A DNA stretch of 33,320 nucleotides from contig CAJWMI010000009.1 in assembly GCA_913043185.1 (NCBI GenBank), forward strand, positions 1 through 33,320, read 5' to 3'. This DNA is from an uncultured Fidelibacterota bacterium (GTDB lineage: Bacteria > Marinisomatota > Marinisomatia > Marinisomatales > UBA1611). This document shows positions 1 through 9,900 of this stretch, in pieces; within the stretch, counting starts at the first letter, position 1; every line of letters begins with the position of its first letter. The translations under genes and the position numbers were made by a program. The notes below the pieces were generated by a model. It had not been told where the DNA came from. It did no database searches and was given only the letters and a program-made list of their open reading frames with translations.

Positions 1-2258
1 CGACTTGTAATGAAATTGTAACTATCGGTATCGATGCAAATGATCCTGATGGTATATGTGGCGTTGAAATTAATGTTAACGATTTTAAAATAGATGTTCC
101 GCTGAGTGAGATACTAGGCAAAATTAACGATGAGCCAATAGAGATAGACTTAAATACAAACGATCTCCCAGATGGACCCGTAAAGATATCCGTTAGCATA
201 TGCGATTGTAATGATAATTGCACTGAAAGTCCTCCAATAAACTATACGATTGACAACACCTTGTCTTTTCCTGATACAATAGAAATTATTTCAACAACTT
301 TCAATAATGGTGGCTTTGATATCACTTGGGAGAGATCCAATGCTTCTGATTTTGACAATTATAAACTATATCATTCGATTAGTGAAACCATTGATGATTC
401 AACAATGATTTATACAAGTAATAATGTCGATGACGTAACCTATTTTATGGATAATGCAGACCCGTTAATATTTAACTATTTCTACATTGTCGTTTCAGAC
501 TCATTTGATTACTCGACAAAGAGTAGAGTCTATACCTCATCCCTTGATCCTAAACCAAATGCTATCCACATTGAGTCTGTCACATATGATGATTTAATTA
601 TGAATATATTCTGGAATGAGTCCCAAGATACAGACTTTTTGAAATATGAACTTTACAAGGGAGGCGATACAACAAACACTAGCCTATTAGAAACGTTTTC
701 TAATAAATCAGCAACAAGCTATAGTCTTAATGAATTTGACCCACACTCGCATAACTATTTTAGAATAATCGTCTATGATACTCTAAACCAGAGTACAAAG
801 GGAAATTTTCTATCTAACTTAATCCAACCCATTCCTGAGGCAGTAAGTCTGGATCCGATTGACTCTTTTGGTAATGAGCTCACTATAGTATGGTCAGTTT
901 ATCCTACAAGTGACTTTCAGCGCTACAATCTTTATCAGGCCTATGATATCAGTATGAATGATAAAGAAATTCTTTTTACTACATCTAGCCGTACAGAAAA
1001 CAGCTATTTTTCTGCAGATAATGATTATGAAACAACATACTATTTTCAGGTTTCTGTTGTTGATGACTGGGGCTATGAGGTGTTCAGTAATATTGAATCA
1101 ATAGACCCCGAATATGTTACATTTATCCACAATTATGATTCAGAATCTGATATAAATATTGGTTACCATGGAGTGCAAACGGCTTCAGGGAAATATAAAA
1201 TAATAGGTAAAACAAACTCAGATGTAATAATGAATGGTACAAACAGGGCTGGTGCTGAGCCCTGGTTTTACTATTATAGTTATGGCCTGAATGAAAGCCC
1301 TGTTGATTTAATTGAGACAGAGGAAGACCAAGGATATGTATTTCTATCAAATATAATAAACAGCGAATCAGACACCGATATAAGACTGACAAAAACAGAT
1401 CAAAATGGCGCACCAATATGGGACATGGTCTATGGTTTTATTGACCCCTATGATGAAGCAAGTGGAAACGCTGATTATGGACTAGATCTCGCCAACGATG
1501 TGTCCCTAGCAGCAGATGGTGGATATATCATCACCGGACAATATAATACCGAAGAAGGAAGGCACTGGGATCTGTGGGTTTTAAAACTAAATTCCTTGGG
1601 AGAAAAAGAGAATGAACATCTTATCACAGCTTTCGCGAGCAATGATCAAATAATGGAAAATGGTCATGCCATATTAGAGACTATTGATGGATACATTATC
1701 CTTGGATCAGTTTCTGATTTCGAACTAGATGGTCCGTCAGACGTTTGGTTAACAAAGTGGGACTCTAATTTATCAGATAATGGTGACACTCTTTGGTCAT
1801 CCACATGGGACATAAACACCTACGATTACCCAACTGATTTAATAATCAATCTTGAAGGTGGCTATACAATCGCTGGATACTCTTCAGATAATAATAACGG
1901 AGATGATGGCTCTTCTTGGATAATTAAGGCCGATATAGATGGCGCGGGAAACATACTACATTCGTTTACAGGAAATAATTTTATCTATAGTATGATCGAG
2001 TCTGAAAACGGTGACTATATTCTAGCTGGTAAAAAAGTTGATGGTTCAAATACTCAAGGATGGATCGTTAGTATTAGTCAAGATGGAAACCAGAACTGGG
2101 AAAAACTATATGGTGGTGAGGACATAGATTCTTTCTATAGCATTGAGCAAACAAGTGACAAAGGATTTACTTTGACTGGTGAGACCCACTCAAATGGAAC
2201 GAGTGATATTTTTCATGTCAAAACTGATCCCAGTGGAAACGTATTATTAGAAGAATAA
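1..2258 (+). CDS. Large extracellular FN3 / beta-propeller-like protein, 5' end outside the window
   Basis: The reading frame whose codons begin at position 3 is open from the left edge to the TAA at 2256-2258, so the gene starts before the window. The TTG at 261 is an internal codon, and at least 751 codons are visible. The first ~85 residues resemble an Ig-like domain with a cluster of Cys (CDCNDNC). Three FN3-like domains follow, each with a W...DF..Y.LY core. From about position 1110 come five or six propeller-type repeats with motifs such as GGYIITG, DGYIILG, GGYTIAG and GDYILAG, each followed by a W(I/L)-x-K strand. Such repeats are common in secreted proteins of the FCB group. The protein ends LLEE, with no C-terminal sorting domain or anchor visible. 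It converges on the ROK gene with a four-base gap. The exact function is unknown; a surface or adhesive role is inferred. Confidence 0.75.
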   Translation, partial: TCNEIVTIGIDANDPDGICGVEINVNDFKIDVPLSEILGKINDEPIEIDLNTNDLPDGPVKISVSICDCNDNCTESPPINYTIDNTLSFPDTIEIISTTFNNGGFDITWERSNASDFDNYKLYHSISETIDDSTMIYTSNNVDDVTYFMDNADPLIFNYFYIVVSDSFDYSTKSRVYTSSLDPKPNAIHIESVTYDDLIMNIFWNESQDTDFLKYELYKGGDTTNTSLLETFSNKSATSYSLNEFDPHSHNYFRIIVYDTLNQSTKGNFLSNLIQPIPEAVSLDPIDSFGNELTIVWSVYPTSDFQRYNLYQAYDISMNDKEILFTTSSRTENSYFSADNDYETTYYFQVSVVDDWGYEVFSNIESIDPEYVTFIHNYDSESDINIGYHGVQTASGKYKIIGKTNSDVIMNGTNRAGAEPWFYYYSYGLNESPVDLIETEEDQGYVFLSNIINSESDTDIRLTKTDQNGAPIWDMVYGFIDPYDEASGNADYGLDLANDVSLAADGGYIITGQYNTEEGRHWDLWVLKLNSLGEKENEHLITAFASNDQIMENGHAILETIDGYIILGSVSDFELDGPSDVWLTKWDSNLSDNGDTLWSSTWDINTYDYPTDLIINLEGGYTIAGYSSDNNNGDDGSSWIIKADIDGAGNILHSFTGNNFIYSMIESENGDYILAGKKVDGSNTQGWIVSISQDGNQNWEKLYGGEDIDSFYSIEQTSDKGFTLTGETHSNGTSDIFHVKTDPSGNVLLEE

Positions 2259-2262
2259 TACT

Positions 2263-3225
2263 TTAGTTTCCTGAGATATTTAGACAGGAGGCGCCTAAAA
2301 TCCCGGCTGCACCATCAGATAACTCAGATAATAATATCTTTATCTTATTCTTTTGGAAACTTAGTAGACTGTCGTTCATAGAATCTTTTGCAAAATCAAG
2401 TATCCGATGTTTTGCATTACTTAATCCCCCATAGAACACAAATGCTTCTGGTGATAAAATTGTCGCTATCTGTGCGAGACCTATGCCAAGCATGTGACCG
2501 GTATATTTATAAATATCAATTACAATCTTTTCACCATTGTCAAAAGCATTATCAAATAATTTCCCATCAACATTCTGGTGATCTATACTCTGTAGAAACT
2601 TATTATCTGGATATTTTTGTCTGTATTCTCGAACAGTATAGTTTAGGCCTTTCGCTGAAACATACATCTCAAGACAACCTCTTCGGCCACAGCCGCATTC
2701 TCGCCCTCTAGGATCAATACTTAAATGACCTAGTTCGCCAGCAAAACCATCATGGCCATATACCATATTATTGTTAACTATTATCCCACTTCCCAGACCA
2801 GTCCCAAGAGTAATAAACACTACATCATTCATCGATTTGGCTACGCCAAAATATTTTTCACCTAGCGCTGCTGCATTTGCATCATTTGTAATAGACACTG
2901 GCACATCTTTATAAGTTTTTATTAATGAGCATAGATTCAATTCATCCCAACCCTTGCCTAGATTAGGTGGACTTACTACCATACCAGTAAAATAATTTCC
3001 ATTGGGCACCCCTACGCCTATATCTCTAACTAAATCCGAGTTATCTAATTCTATTTCCCAATTATAAATTATGTTAAAGATATTCTCTAACAATAACCCT
3101 GGAGGATTGTTAGAATTGGTTAAAATCGAGTCTTTTTTTATTATATGACCGCTACTATCAACTAACCCAAAAACTGTATTTGTTCCACCAATATCGATCC
3201 CTAAAGAATATTTCTTATCAATCAT
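2263..3225 (-). CDS. ROK-family sugar kinase, probable glucokinase
   Basis: This cytoplasmic 320-residue protein has the usual length of ROK glucokinases, which phosphorylate glucose or another hexose with ATP at the entry to glycolysis. Visible motifs are the N-terminal phosphate-binding DIGGTN (residues 11-16), N114-D115 holding the likely catalytic Asp, the second ATP loop GTGLGSG (141-147), and ELGH (164-167). The ROK zinc site follows as CGCGRRGC (177-184). The start is ATG at 3225. No Shine-Dalgarno sequence precedes it, although a sigma70-like promoter lies just upstream. The gene is co-oriented with the PKD-domain gene upstream (110-base gap) and converges on the plus-strand propeller gene. 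The sugar specificity (glucose versus mannose, fructose or N-acetyl sugars) cannot be settled from motifs alone. Confidence 0.88.
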   Translation of the reverse strand: MIDKKYSLGIDIGGTNTVFGLVDSSGHIIKKDSILTNSNNPPGLLLENIFNIIYNWEIELDNSDLVRDIGVGVPNGNYFTGMVVSPPNLGKGWDELNLCSLIKTYKDVPVSITNDANAAALGEKYFGVAKSMNDVVFITLGTGLGSGIIVNNNMVYGHDGFAGELGHLSIDPRGRECGCGRRGCLEMYVSAKGLNYTVREYRQKYPDNKFLQSIDHQNVDGKLFDNAFDNGEKIVIDIYKYTGHMLGIGLAQIATILSPEAFVFYGGLSNAKHRILDFAKDSMNDSLLSFQKNKIKILLSELSDGAAGILGASCLNISGN

Positions 3226-3243
3226 TTAAACAATTTTATAGTC

Positions 3244-3273
3244 TTTATAAAGCTAGGCTTATATCTGTTTCAA
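3244..3273 (-). promoter_or_regulatory. Candidate sigma70-type promoter for the ROK kinase
   Basis: On the minus strand TTGAAA (3273-3268) and TATAAA (3249-3244) are separated by 18 bases; each matches five of six consensus positions. The predicted transcription start near 3237 would leave a leader of only about 12 bases, which fits the absence of a Shine-Dalgarno sequence before the ATG. AT-rich DNA produces such matches by chance, so this is a candidate only. Confidence 0.4.
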
Positions 3274-3335
3274 TTAATTATTAGTTTAAAATGTTTAGAA
3301 ATGTGGAGATATTGTATTTAGTTAATGGCAAATAA

Positions 3336-3851
3336 CTAGTCAGTAACACCTTGCCTGATCTCCAGATCTACAATAGGTGCCTGGTTAGGCTCGTTCTCAA
3401 TTTTCACAGTCTTAGTTATCACAGTAGACTTTCCATAATTATCCGAAACGGTGAGCTCAAAAGTATATTCTCCTGGAGTACCCTCAAATGATACGATCCC
3501 AGAACTTGAGTTAGGCCTAAGTCTTATTTTATTACCACTTAGCTGTTTCCAACTAAACCGAATCCTGTCACCCTGGTCTGGGTCAAAAGAACTTGTCGCA
3601 TCTAGTATCATCGGATACGTGTTAGTCTCTGGTCTACCATCATGAGGAATTTGAACCTTAAACTTAGTCTTTTCTTCTTGTTCAATACTCTCTAATTCAT
3701 TGATCTGATCCTGCTTTTGCTGCTCCTGCTGCATCTTTACCTTGATACGATTTTGGTATAATTTTTCGCGCATTTGGCGCTCATATTCTCTCCAGCCAAA
3801 CAGCCCGCAACCGACTATTACAATCAGAAATATAGCAAACCCTCTATTCAT
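3336..3851 (-). CDS. Membrane-anchored coiled-coil protein with one PKD-like domain
   Basis: This 171-residue protein has an N-terminal hydrophobic segment (about residues 5-20), acting as an anchor or uncleaved signal. A highly charged, Gln/Glu/Lys-rich predicted coiled coil follows (about 21-62), then a PKD/Ig-like domain (about 65-152) with the typical DATSSFDPDQGD and YTFELTVSDNYG strands. The last residues, NQAPIVDLEI...VTD, look like the first strand of a second PKD domain that is then cut off by the stop codon. The domain would lie outside the cytoplasmic membrane. The start is ATG at 3851. The gene follows the 989-residue pseudocaspase by 63 bases in the same direction, so it may belong to the same surface complex; that link is inference from position. 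No enzyme signature is seen. Confidence 0.7.
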   Translation of the reverse strand: MNRGFAIFLIVIVGCGLFGWREYERQMREKLYQNRIKVKMQQEQQKQDQINELESIEQEEKTKFKVQIPHDGRPETNTYPMILDATSSFDPDQGDRIRFSWKQLSGNKIRLRPNSSSGIVSFEGTPGEYTFELTVSDNYGKSTVITKTVKIENEPNQAPIVDLEIRQGVTD

Positions 3852-3914
3852 AAGCTTAAATATAAATAATTTGTAATAAAATTGTAGTCATAACTTTTGT
3901 TAATTATAGATATT

Positions 3915-6884
3915 CTATCTTAAATCAAGTAATATTCTTTTTAGATCAGATCCAATAAATTCTGGATTCTGCTGCATATTTTTATCTTCTTTCTTGGATG
4001 CCTCAGGTACTTTTCTATATAAATATTCGGCTAGCTCACCTAGCTCAATTTTATTATCACTACCCATCGCATCACCTTTTAATCCCTTAAATAAAAAATA
4101 TGAAAATACACTATGTTTCATTTCATCATTCTCCAATGAGCTTTCACCTGTTGAAGATGCTGCCAGAATACAAATCTTTTCTGAAAGATTTGGGTAACGA
4201 TAAACATCAATCATTTCAGAATGATTAATATATTTAATGTCTAGGATTACTGTTATTGAATTAATATTCTGGAGCACAGATAATAGCGAAAGATCGGTTA
4301 ATATTTTTTCTAAAGAACATAATGATGCTATTTGATTACTATTACCATCCTTTGGGATCAAATATGGGTAGCCACCATGCCACATGCCCAAGCCAGAATA
4401 ATATATATTAATATCCACGTATTCTATATTTGAATATTTACTTGAAGAGATAACCCTATTACGTATAATACCCTGATGTGGATCAAAAATTTTATTAAAA
4501 TCGCTCTTATCAGGGCCTGATTCCATTTGCCATGGTTTTGATGGCAGTATTTGGTAGTCATCTAGTCCAAATGCATTCTGCATATATAGCCTGAAGATCT
4601 CTCCATCTCTTCTCGTATATTTAGGTTCAGTCAGAGAAATATCTTCATATTTATCCACAGCTAGTATTACAGCCATACCGTTTGGATTTCTTTTTCCTAT
4701 TGGAATATTTTTTTCAATTTCTAGTTCACCTAATTTGGTAGGATACGGGACTACATTTTTAGCACCAATTTCTTGAATAACTAAATCATTCTCACCTCTA
4801 TAATGTTTCATCAGCTCGAGATTAATTTGATGTGAAACTGTATTATCTAGATAGTCGGTTGTTTTGAATTTAATAGAAAACTGTTCTCTCTCACTTTTAA
4901 TCTTAAAATTTATATCAGTAAACTCACCAGGTTTCATCTCATTTAATTCTAAATATCCCGTAAAGTCAATTGCTGAATAGGTATGGTTTTCCAGTAAATT
5001 AAATTCTATTTTTTCAGTTAAACCTTGTCCAACATTTTGGATACGAACAGTTAGCTCTACGACTTCACTTTTTGGAATATAATTTGTTCCAAAATTGTTT
5101 TCGATAGCATAATCAGCTAGGATAATATTAGGTAAATCTACTGCCTTAGTATTTACAGAAAACTCATATGGCATTTTTATTTTAAAACCATTCTCATCAA
5201 CTGCCATTATATTATACTTCCAATCTCCAGAGTTCACTTTTAATCCTGCTGAAACATCAAACTCTAAATATTTTGCTTCATCTATATTTAGATTATCTAT
5301 TATTTTAATCGTGTCCATCATAAGCTCATCATTTACATCATTATCGATTGAAGGGCTTATTGATATACGAATATTTTTTGAGGGACTGTTTCCATTATTT
5401 AATATTGCAAAACGTAATTTCCCTCTCTCCCGGGCGTCTAAAGAATTATTGCTAGAATTTTCTATTAGCTTATAGTTTTTTATTTGTAAATCAGGTGGTG
5501 TATTTGTTTTTTCACATATAATTTGGGAAAATCCACTTGCATCTCCCTCCGCATCTATTGCTGAGATTGTATAACAATGCTCCTCATCATATCCCAGGTC
5601 TCGATCTAGATATGCGTTTGATGTAACTTTATCGATAAATATTGTTGAATCATTTTCTAGTTGCTTATATATCTTATACTCAAATATTCCTGAGACACTA
5701 TTCCAGCTCAATTGATTTGATCTTATACCTCCGACCGCTTTTAATCCTCCGGGTGATTTGAGAAATAACTTTGAACAGTGTTTCTCAGATAGCTCACTCT
5801 CAACATTATATTTATCTATACTAGTGATCTGATAGCAATGAGTCTCACCTGGTAGACATTCATCTTTATAAGAATTAATATTAAGTTTTTTTATTAATGC
5901 ACCATCACGGTAGAGATGGTAAGAAATGGCCAGGTCTACCTCATTCCAGATCAGGTTAATCGAGTTATCATTATTAAAAGATGATAATGTCGGAGGTTCC
6001 ACATAATCTCTCGTGCGTATTTCATAAACCTCTGAGTACAATCCTTCAACACCATTAGCACTTACTGATGATATAGTATAATAATAATTAGTAGAAAAAT
6101 CTAAACTATCATCGTTGTATATGGGCTCACTTGAATATCCTATAGTTTTATTATTTTGTTTTATATTGTATTTAGCAGCCCCCTTAACAGGATCCCATTT
6201 TATCGTGATATTATTTTTGGTTACTGTCCCACTAATGTTTTCTGGAGAACCGGTTAGTGAGCTATTACAATAAGATTCACTTAATACACCTGTGACACCA
6301 TATTTACCAATCGCCATTATCTGATAACAGTATTTAACACCAGGATTAGTGTTAGTATCTAAATAAGTATCACCTTCAGTTTTAAACAACAATTTATCAT
6401 CTCTATATATTTCATATTCTGTTGCCTGGGGTATTGTTTTCCAGCTCAGCTGAATAGATTTATCATCAACCGATGTATTTAGTTTTTTGATACGCAATGC
6501 AGGGTCTTTTTGTATAGGCTTTACATTAGAGTATGTATATATCAATGGTATTTCTATTTCTTTTTTTAGATTTAATCGAAGCAGCAGGTCTCGATTTCTT
6601 GACTTTCGCGGATTGATTTTTATCCTGACCATACCCTCATCTGGGTGGTTAGCAACCAAATAATAATAATCAGGGTTAATATCGGAAAATTCAAATCGTC
6701 CCTTACGATTTGTTTTTACTAAACCGATTGGCGAATCATCGATTCCAAAAAGGGTTACCTCAGCCTTGCGTGAAGGTTTACCTTCATCATTAATTATACT
6801 ACCCGAAATCGAAACCGTTTTTGAATAACAAAACCCAATTAATAATAGTGCGATGATTATATTTTTCATTGTCTTAATTAACAC
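3915..6884 (-). CDS. Secreted FN3-repeat protein with degenerate caspase-like domain (989 aa)
   Basis: A signal peptide (KNIIIALLLIGFCYS) is followed by a carboxypeptidase-regulatory-like beta domain (about residues 24-105), four FN3 domains (about 128-461), two CARDB-like domains (about 462-715) and a C-terminal caspase-like (peptidase C14) fold (about 735-985). In active relatives the catalytic motifs are YY(S/A)GHG and LDACFSG. Here they read YYSGLG (828-833, Leu832 for His) and LDIKYIN (881-887, Lys884 for Cys), so protease activity is not expected. The flanking strands and the C-terminal FKGLKGDA...ELAEYLYRKV segment are kept. The start may be GTG at 6884, preceded by AGGA 11 bases upstream, or ATG at 6869, which gives a tidier signal peptide. 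It is a paralogue of the adjacent 1609-residue gene, 40 bases upstream. Its role is unknown: probably a structural or regulatory surface protein. Confidence 0.8.
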   Translation of the reverse strand: MLIKTMKNIIIALLLIGFCYSKTVSISGSIINDEGKPSRKAEVTLFGIDDSPIGLVKTNRKGRFEFSDINPDYYYLVANHPDEGMVRIKINPRKSRNRDLLLRLNLKKEIEIPLIYTYSNVKPIQKDPALRIKKLNTSVDDKSIQLSWKTIPQATEYEIYRDDKLLFKTEGDTYLDTNTNPGVKYCYQIMAIGKYGVTGVLSESYCNSSLTGSPENISGTVTKNNITIKWDPVKGAAKYNIKQNNKTIGYSSEPIYNDDSLDFSTNYYYTISSVSANGVEGLYSEVYEIRTRDYVEPPTLSSFNNDNSINLIWNEVDLAISYHLYRDGALIKKLNINSYKDECLPGETHCYQITSIDKYNVESELSEKHCSKLFLKSPGGLKAVGGIRSNQLSWNSVSGIFEYKIYKQLENDSTIFIDKVTSNAYLDRDLGYDEEHCYTISAIDAEGDASGFSQIICEKTNTPPDLQIKNYKLIENSSNNSLDARERGKLRFAILNNGNSPSKNIRISISPSIDNDVNDELMMDTIKIIDNLNIDEAKYLEFDVSAGLKVNSGDWKYNIMAVDENGFKIKMPYEFSVNTKAVDLPNIILADYAIENNFGTNYIPKSEVVELTVRIQNVGQGLTEKIEFNLLENHTYSAIDFTGYLELNEMKPGEFTDINFKIKSEREQFSIKFKTTDYLDNTVSHQINLELMKHYRGENDLVIQEIGAKNVVPYPTKLGELEIEKNIPIGKRNPNGMAVILAVDKYEDISLTEPKYTRRDGEIFRLYMQNAFGLDDYQILPSKPWQMESGPDKSDFNKIFDPHQGIIRNRVISSSKYSNIEYVDINIYYSGLGMWHGGYPYLIPKDGNSNQIASLCSLEKILTDLSLLSVLQNINSITVILDIKYINHSEMIDVYRYPNLSEKICILAASSTGESSLENDEMKHSVFSYFLFKGLKGDAMGSDNKIELGELAEYLYRKVPEASKKEDKNMQQNPEFIGSDLKRILLDLR
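5502..6503 (-). repeat. Four FN3 repeats, subtypes A-B-A-B, within the 989-aa protein
   Basis: The four FN3 units cover about residues 128-210, 211-293, 294-375 and 376-461. Units 1 and 3 carry the PG(V/E)..CYQI strand (subtype A). Units 2 and 4 carry a D.(L/D)..(Y/F)...YTIS strand (subtype B). Units 1, 3 and 4 each have a C-x19-C pair (C186/C206, C350/C370, C437/C457). Unit limits are approximate. Confidence 0.75.
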
Positions 6885-6924
6885 TACAATATTATTCCTG
6901 AGTGCCGTTTAGACTGGTACACAA

Positions 6925-9900
6925 TTAAGGCAGGCGTAAAAGAACTCTATTGGGTTTTTCAGTAAAAAGCTGAGGGGTTTGTGGCAAACTAGAGTATAAA
7001 CTTTTTGTTGTATCATGTACATTCTTACGAATGTAATTATGCAGTTCCTCTACTGTAATTGCCTTGTCTCCATTGTCCGCATCTCCCCGGAGGCCTTTTA
7101 ACATATAATAAGTAAAGATCCCATTATTCGAGTCTGGATGGTCATATGATTTTTCAGTAGTATTTGCAGCATAAAAGGTTGTTATGCCTGTTGGCGGTAT
7201 TAGCTCCTTCGGAAAAACTGGCTGGACTATTTCCTCGACATTTTTCTTCTTTTTCTTCTTTTTCTTCTTTTTCTTCTTGTCATCTGCAGCAGGCGCAGCA
7301 GCTGTTAGGTTTTGCTTAAAAGCAGAATTATTAAAATCAACATCCATAAAAACAAAAATGTCACCTATGTTATCAATTTTTTTTATCTCATGAAGCATGG
7401 AATAAAGATCTTTTATCTTAAAAAACGAATGAATCTTATTTTTATCTGCATCATAAGGAATAATACACTTTTCACCTGCTATTGTCGTACCCTCTCCAGA
7501 ATAATATAGCATAAGGTCTATTGTGTCTATCTTAGAATATTCTACCACAGACTGTATCTTGTCTCTGATAAATCCTATATTTGGATTAAATATTTCATTA
7601 AAGTTATTTATTGTAACCCCATTATCAAAAAGCCAAAACTGAGATGGAACCATTTGGTGATTCTTGATTCCAAATAATTTATTGTAATACTCCCGAACAA
7701 TTTTTACATCTTCTTCTGACGACGTATTCCCAGGAATTTTTTCTGTCCAAAACTGTTTATTGCCAAGAACAACACCAATGATATCCCTAGAAACATTGAC
7801 ATCAGGGAGCCCTGTCAATAATTTATGGTCTTTTGGCAATTGACCGGGTGGTTTAAAATCTGATACAGGAACATCTATAGCCTCTAAATCATCTTTCCCT
7901 TTATAGTGTTTCAAAACTTCTAGGTGTATTGGAATTGTTTTTCTTACATCAAAATAATCATACGTATCAAAGTAAACGGTAAAACGATCCTCTTTTGCAA
8001 GAACCTCAAAACTATAATCAAACCAAGCTCCTCCTGGAACCAATCCAAAATTTTTAATCTCATCCGCATCATTTTCAAAGCCCTCACCTCTCCTAAAAGC
8101 GAGAATAGCAGTGTCTGTCTTTCCTATTGAAAGGTTCTGAAATCTAACAGTAAGTGTGGTGGTCTCATTTTTCGGTATATAATGATGCCCAAATTCATTG
8201 TCTATGGCAAAATCAGATATCACCAGATTTGGAGGCACAACGGCTAATGTCGGAAAAGTAACTTCTTCAGGAGACAGATCCGTTCCAGCATACTCATCAA
8301 TCCTTATATTAAACTTTCTCTCTCCGGTTTCAATCTTCAGTTTTGCATAGACAGGAAAATTGATTGTTATAGAGTCACCAACACCTAAAACAGGTATCGT
8401 CTCTACCGTGTCTATTACCAGCGAAGGAGTATTAGAAAAATCAAGTGGCTCCAGCCAGGGTTTTAACTCTCGTGCAGGACTCCGACCATCATTTACTATT
8501 TTTACAACGATTAAACCTTTTTCGCTTCCATCTAATATTTGATTATCAGATTGCTCAACAAAATATTTCTCAACAAGAGTCAAGTGTGGAGGCGGTAATA
8601 CCCAGCCACACATGACCGGAGACAAGGGTCCTTCATCTCCATCTGCATCAACAGAAGACAATTTATAACAATATTCCTCGTCAAACTCTAGCCCCTTATG
8701 AATATAATAGTTACTAGTTGTCTTTGTCATAAACTTGGTCTCACCATTGTCTTTATTATGAGAATAAATCCTATATTGAACCGCGCCAAGCATCTGTTTC
8801 CATTTAAAAATGACTCTTTTTATATCACCAGTGAGAGTAAGACCTTTTGGATAATTTACAAGTACTTTATAGCATTCCTCATTTGATGATGGGCCTTCAG
8901 TACCGTATGCATCTTTCGCTGTGACCTTATAACAATAGAACTGTCCAGGGTCAACAATGTCTACATAAAACGTGTCTGTAAGGTCTGCAAGAAGTACACC
9001 ATCTCTGTAAACCTTATACACATGGTCTATCCTTAGTGGAAGCTGGTTCCAGGTCAATGTAACCTGTTTTAGGTCAGCCGCTCCGGACATTACAGGCGAT
9101 GTTACTTCTTCATGTGTACGAACATTTACTGTTACCAGCGGGCCGTCATCACCATCCTGGTCAAAAGAAGCAATATCATATTTAAAATCTCTGTCAAAGA
9201 TTAGATCTTGATCTAAAAAGGAAAACTCTTTCGTGGTTAAAATTAATTCTCCATCACGATAGAGGTGATACCCGCTTACGCCTTCAACCGATTTCCATGA
9301 AAAACTCACTGTATTTCGCATTACTTCAGCCGTAAAATTGGTTGGAGGGGCAAACTGACCCTTTGCACACTCAGTTGTGGACTGCTCTCCCTCCGTCCCA
9401 TATTGGTCCGCTGCTGAAACCGAGTAACAATATTCTTTTCCAGGTGCAACATTGTCTGAGAAAGATGGTTTGTCAAAGTCCCCAAGATAATTACCATTTC
9501 TAAATAATTTATAATAGGTTGCAACAGGCGCTAGATCAGTCCACGTCAGGTCAATTGCATTCACATTCCCCTGTGCTACAAATTCTGGTATTAATACCTC
9601 TGGATGGGTGTTAACTATAACATCCTCTGACATTGCACCTTCGTCATTGTCCGGGTCTATGGAGTTTATATTGTACTTATACTCCGTACCCCATTCTAAA
9701 GAGTCTACATAGATAAGTTCTGCCTGCTTTGATATCATCACGCTGTCACGGTATAGTGCATATTTTTCTACATTTGGTATGGCAACCCACTCTAGCGTAA
9801 CAATTCGTCCGCTGCCTTCTGTTTTAAGTGTGCCCATTTTGACACTTGGTTTCAGGGTCGGGAACTGGTATGAAGCTTTTTGTTTTTGTTTGTTTGACTC

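Noticed and set aside
261..2258. Complete gene starting with TTG at 261
   Set aside because: The same frame is open back to the left edge and encodes a continuing beta domain, so this is an internal codon of a longer gene.
2285..2296. AGGCGCCT palindrome as a terminator or operator between the convergent genes
   Set aside because: It lies inside the ROK coding region, is short and has no T-run, so it is probably chance.
3915..4460. Active caspase/metacaspase protease in the 989-aa protein
   Set aside because: The His and Cys of the catalytic dyad are Leu832 and Lys884; checked codon by codon (TTG and AAA on the coding strand).
7241..7276. Short direct repeats as a possible CRISPR
   Set aside because: The units are 9 bases with no spacers and are coding triplets for Lys.
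7184..7393. Plus-strand frame with a poly-Phe run
   Set aside because: It is the antisense shadow of the poly-Lys microsatellite in the pseudocaspase gene.
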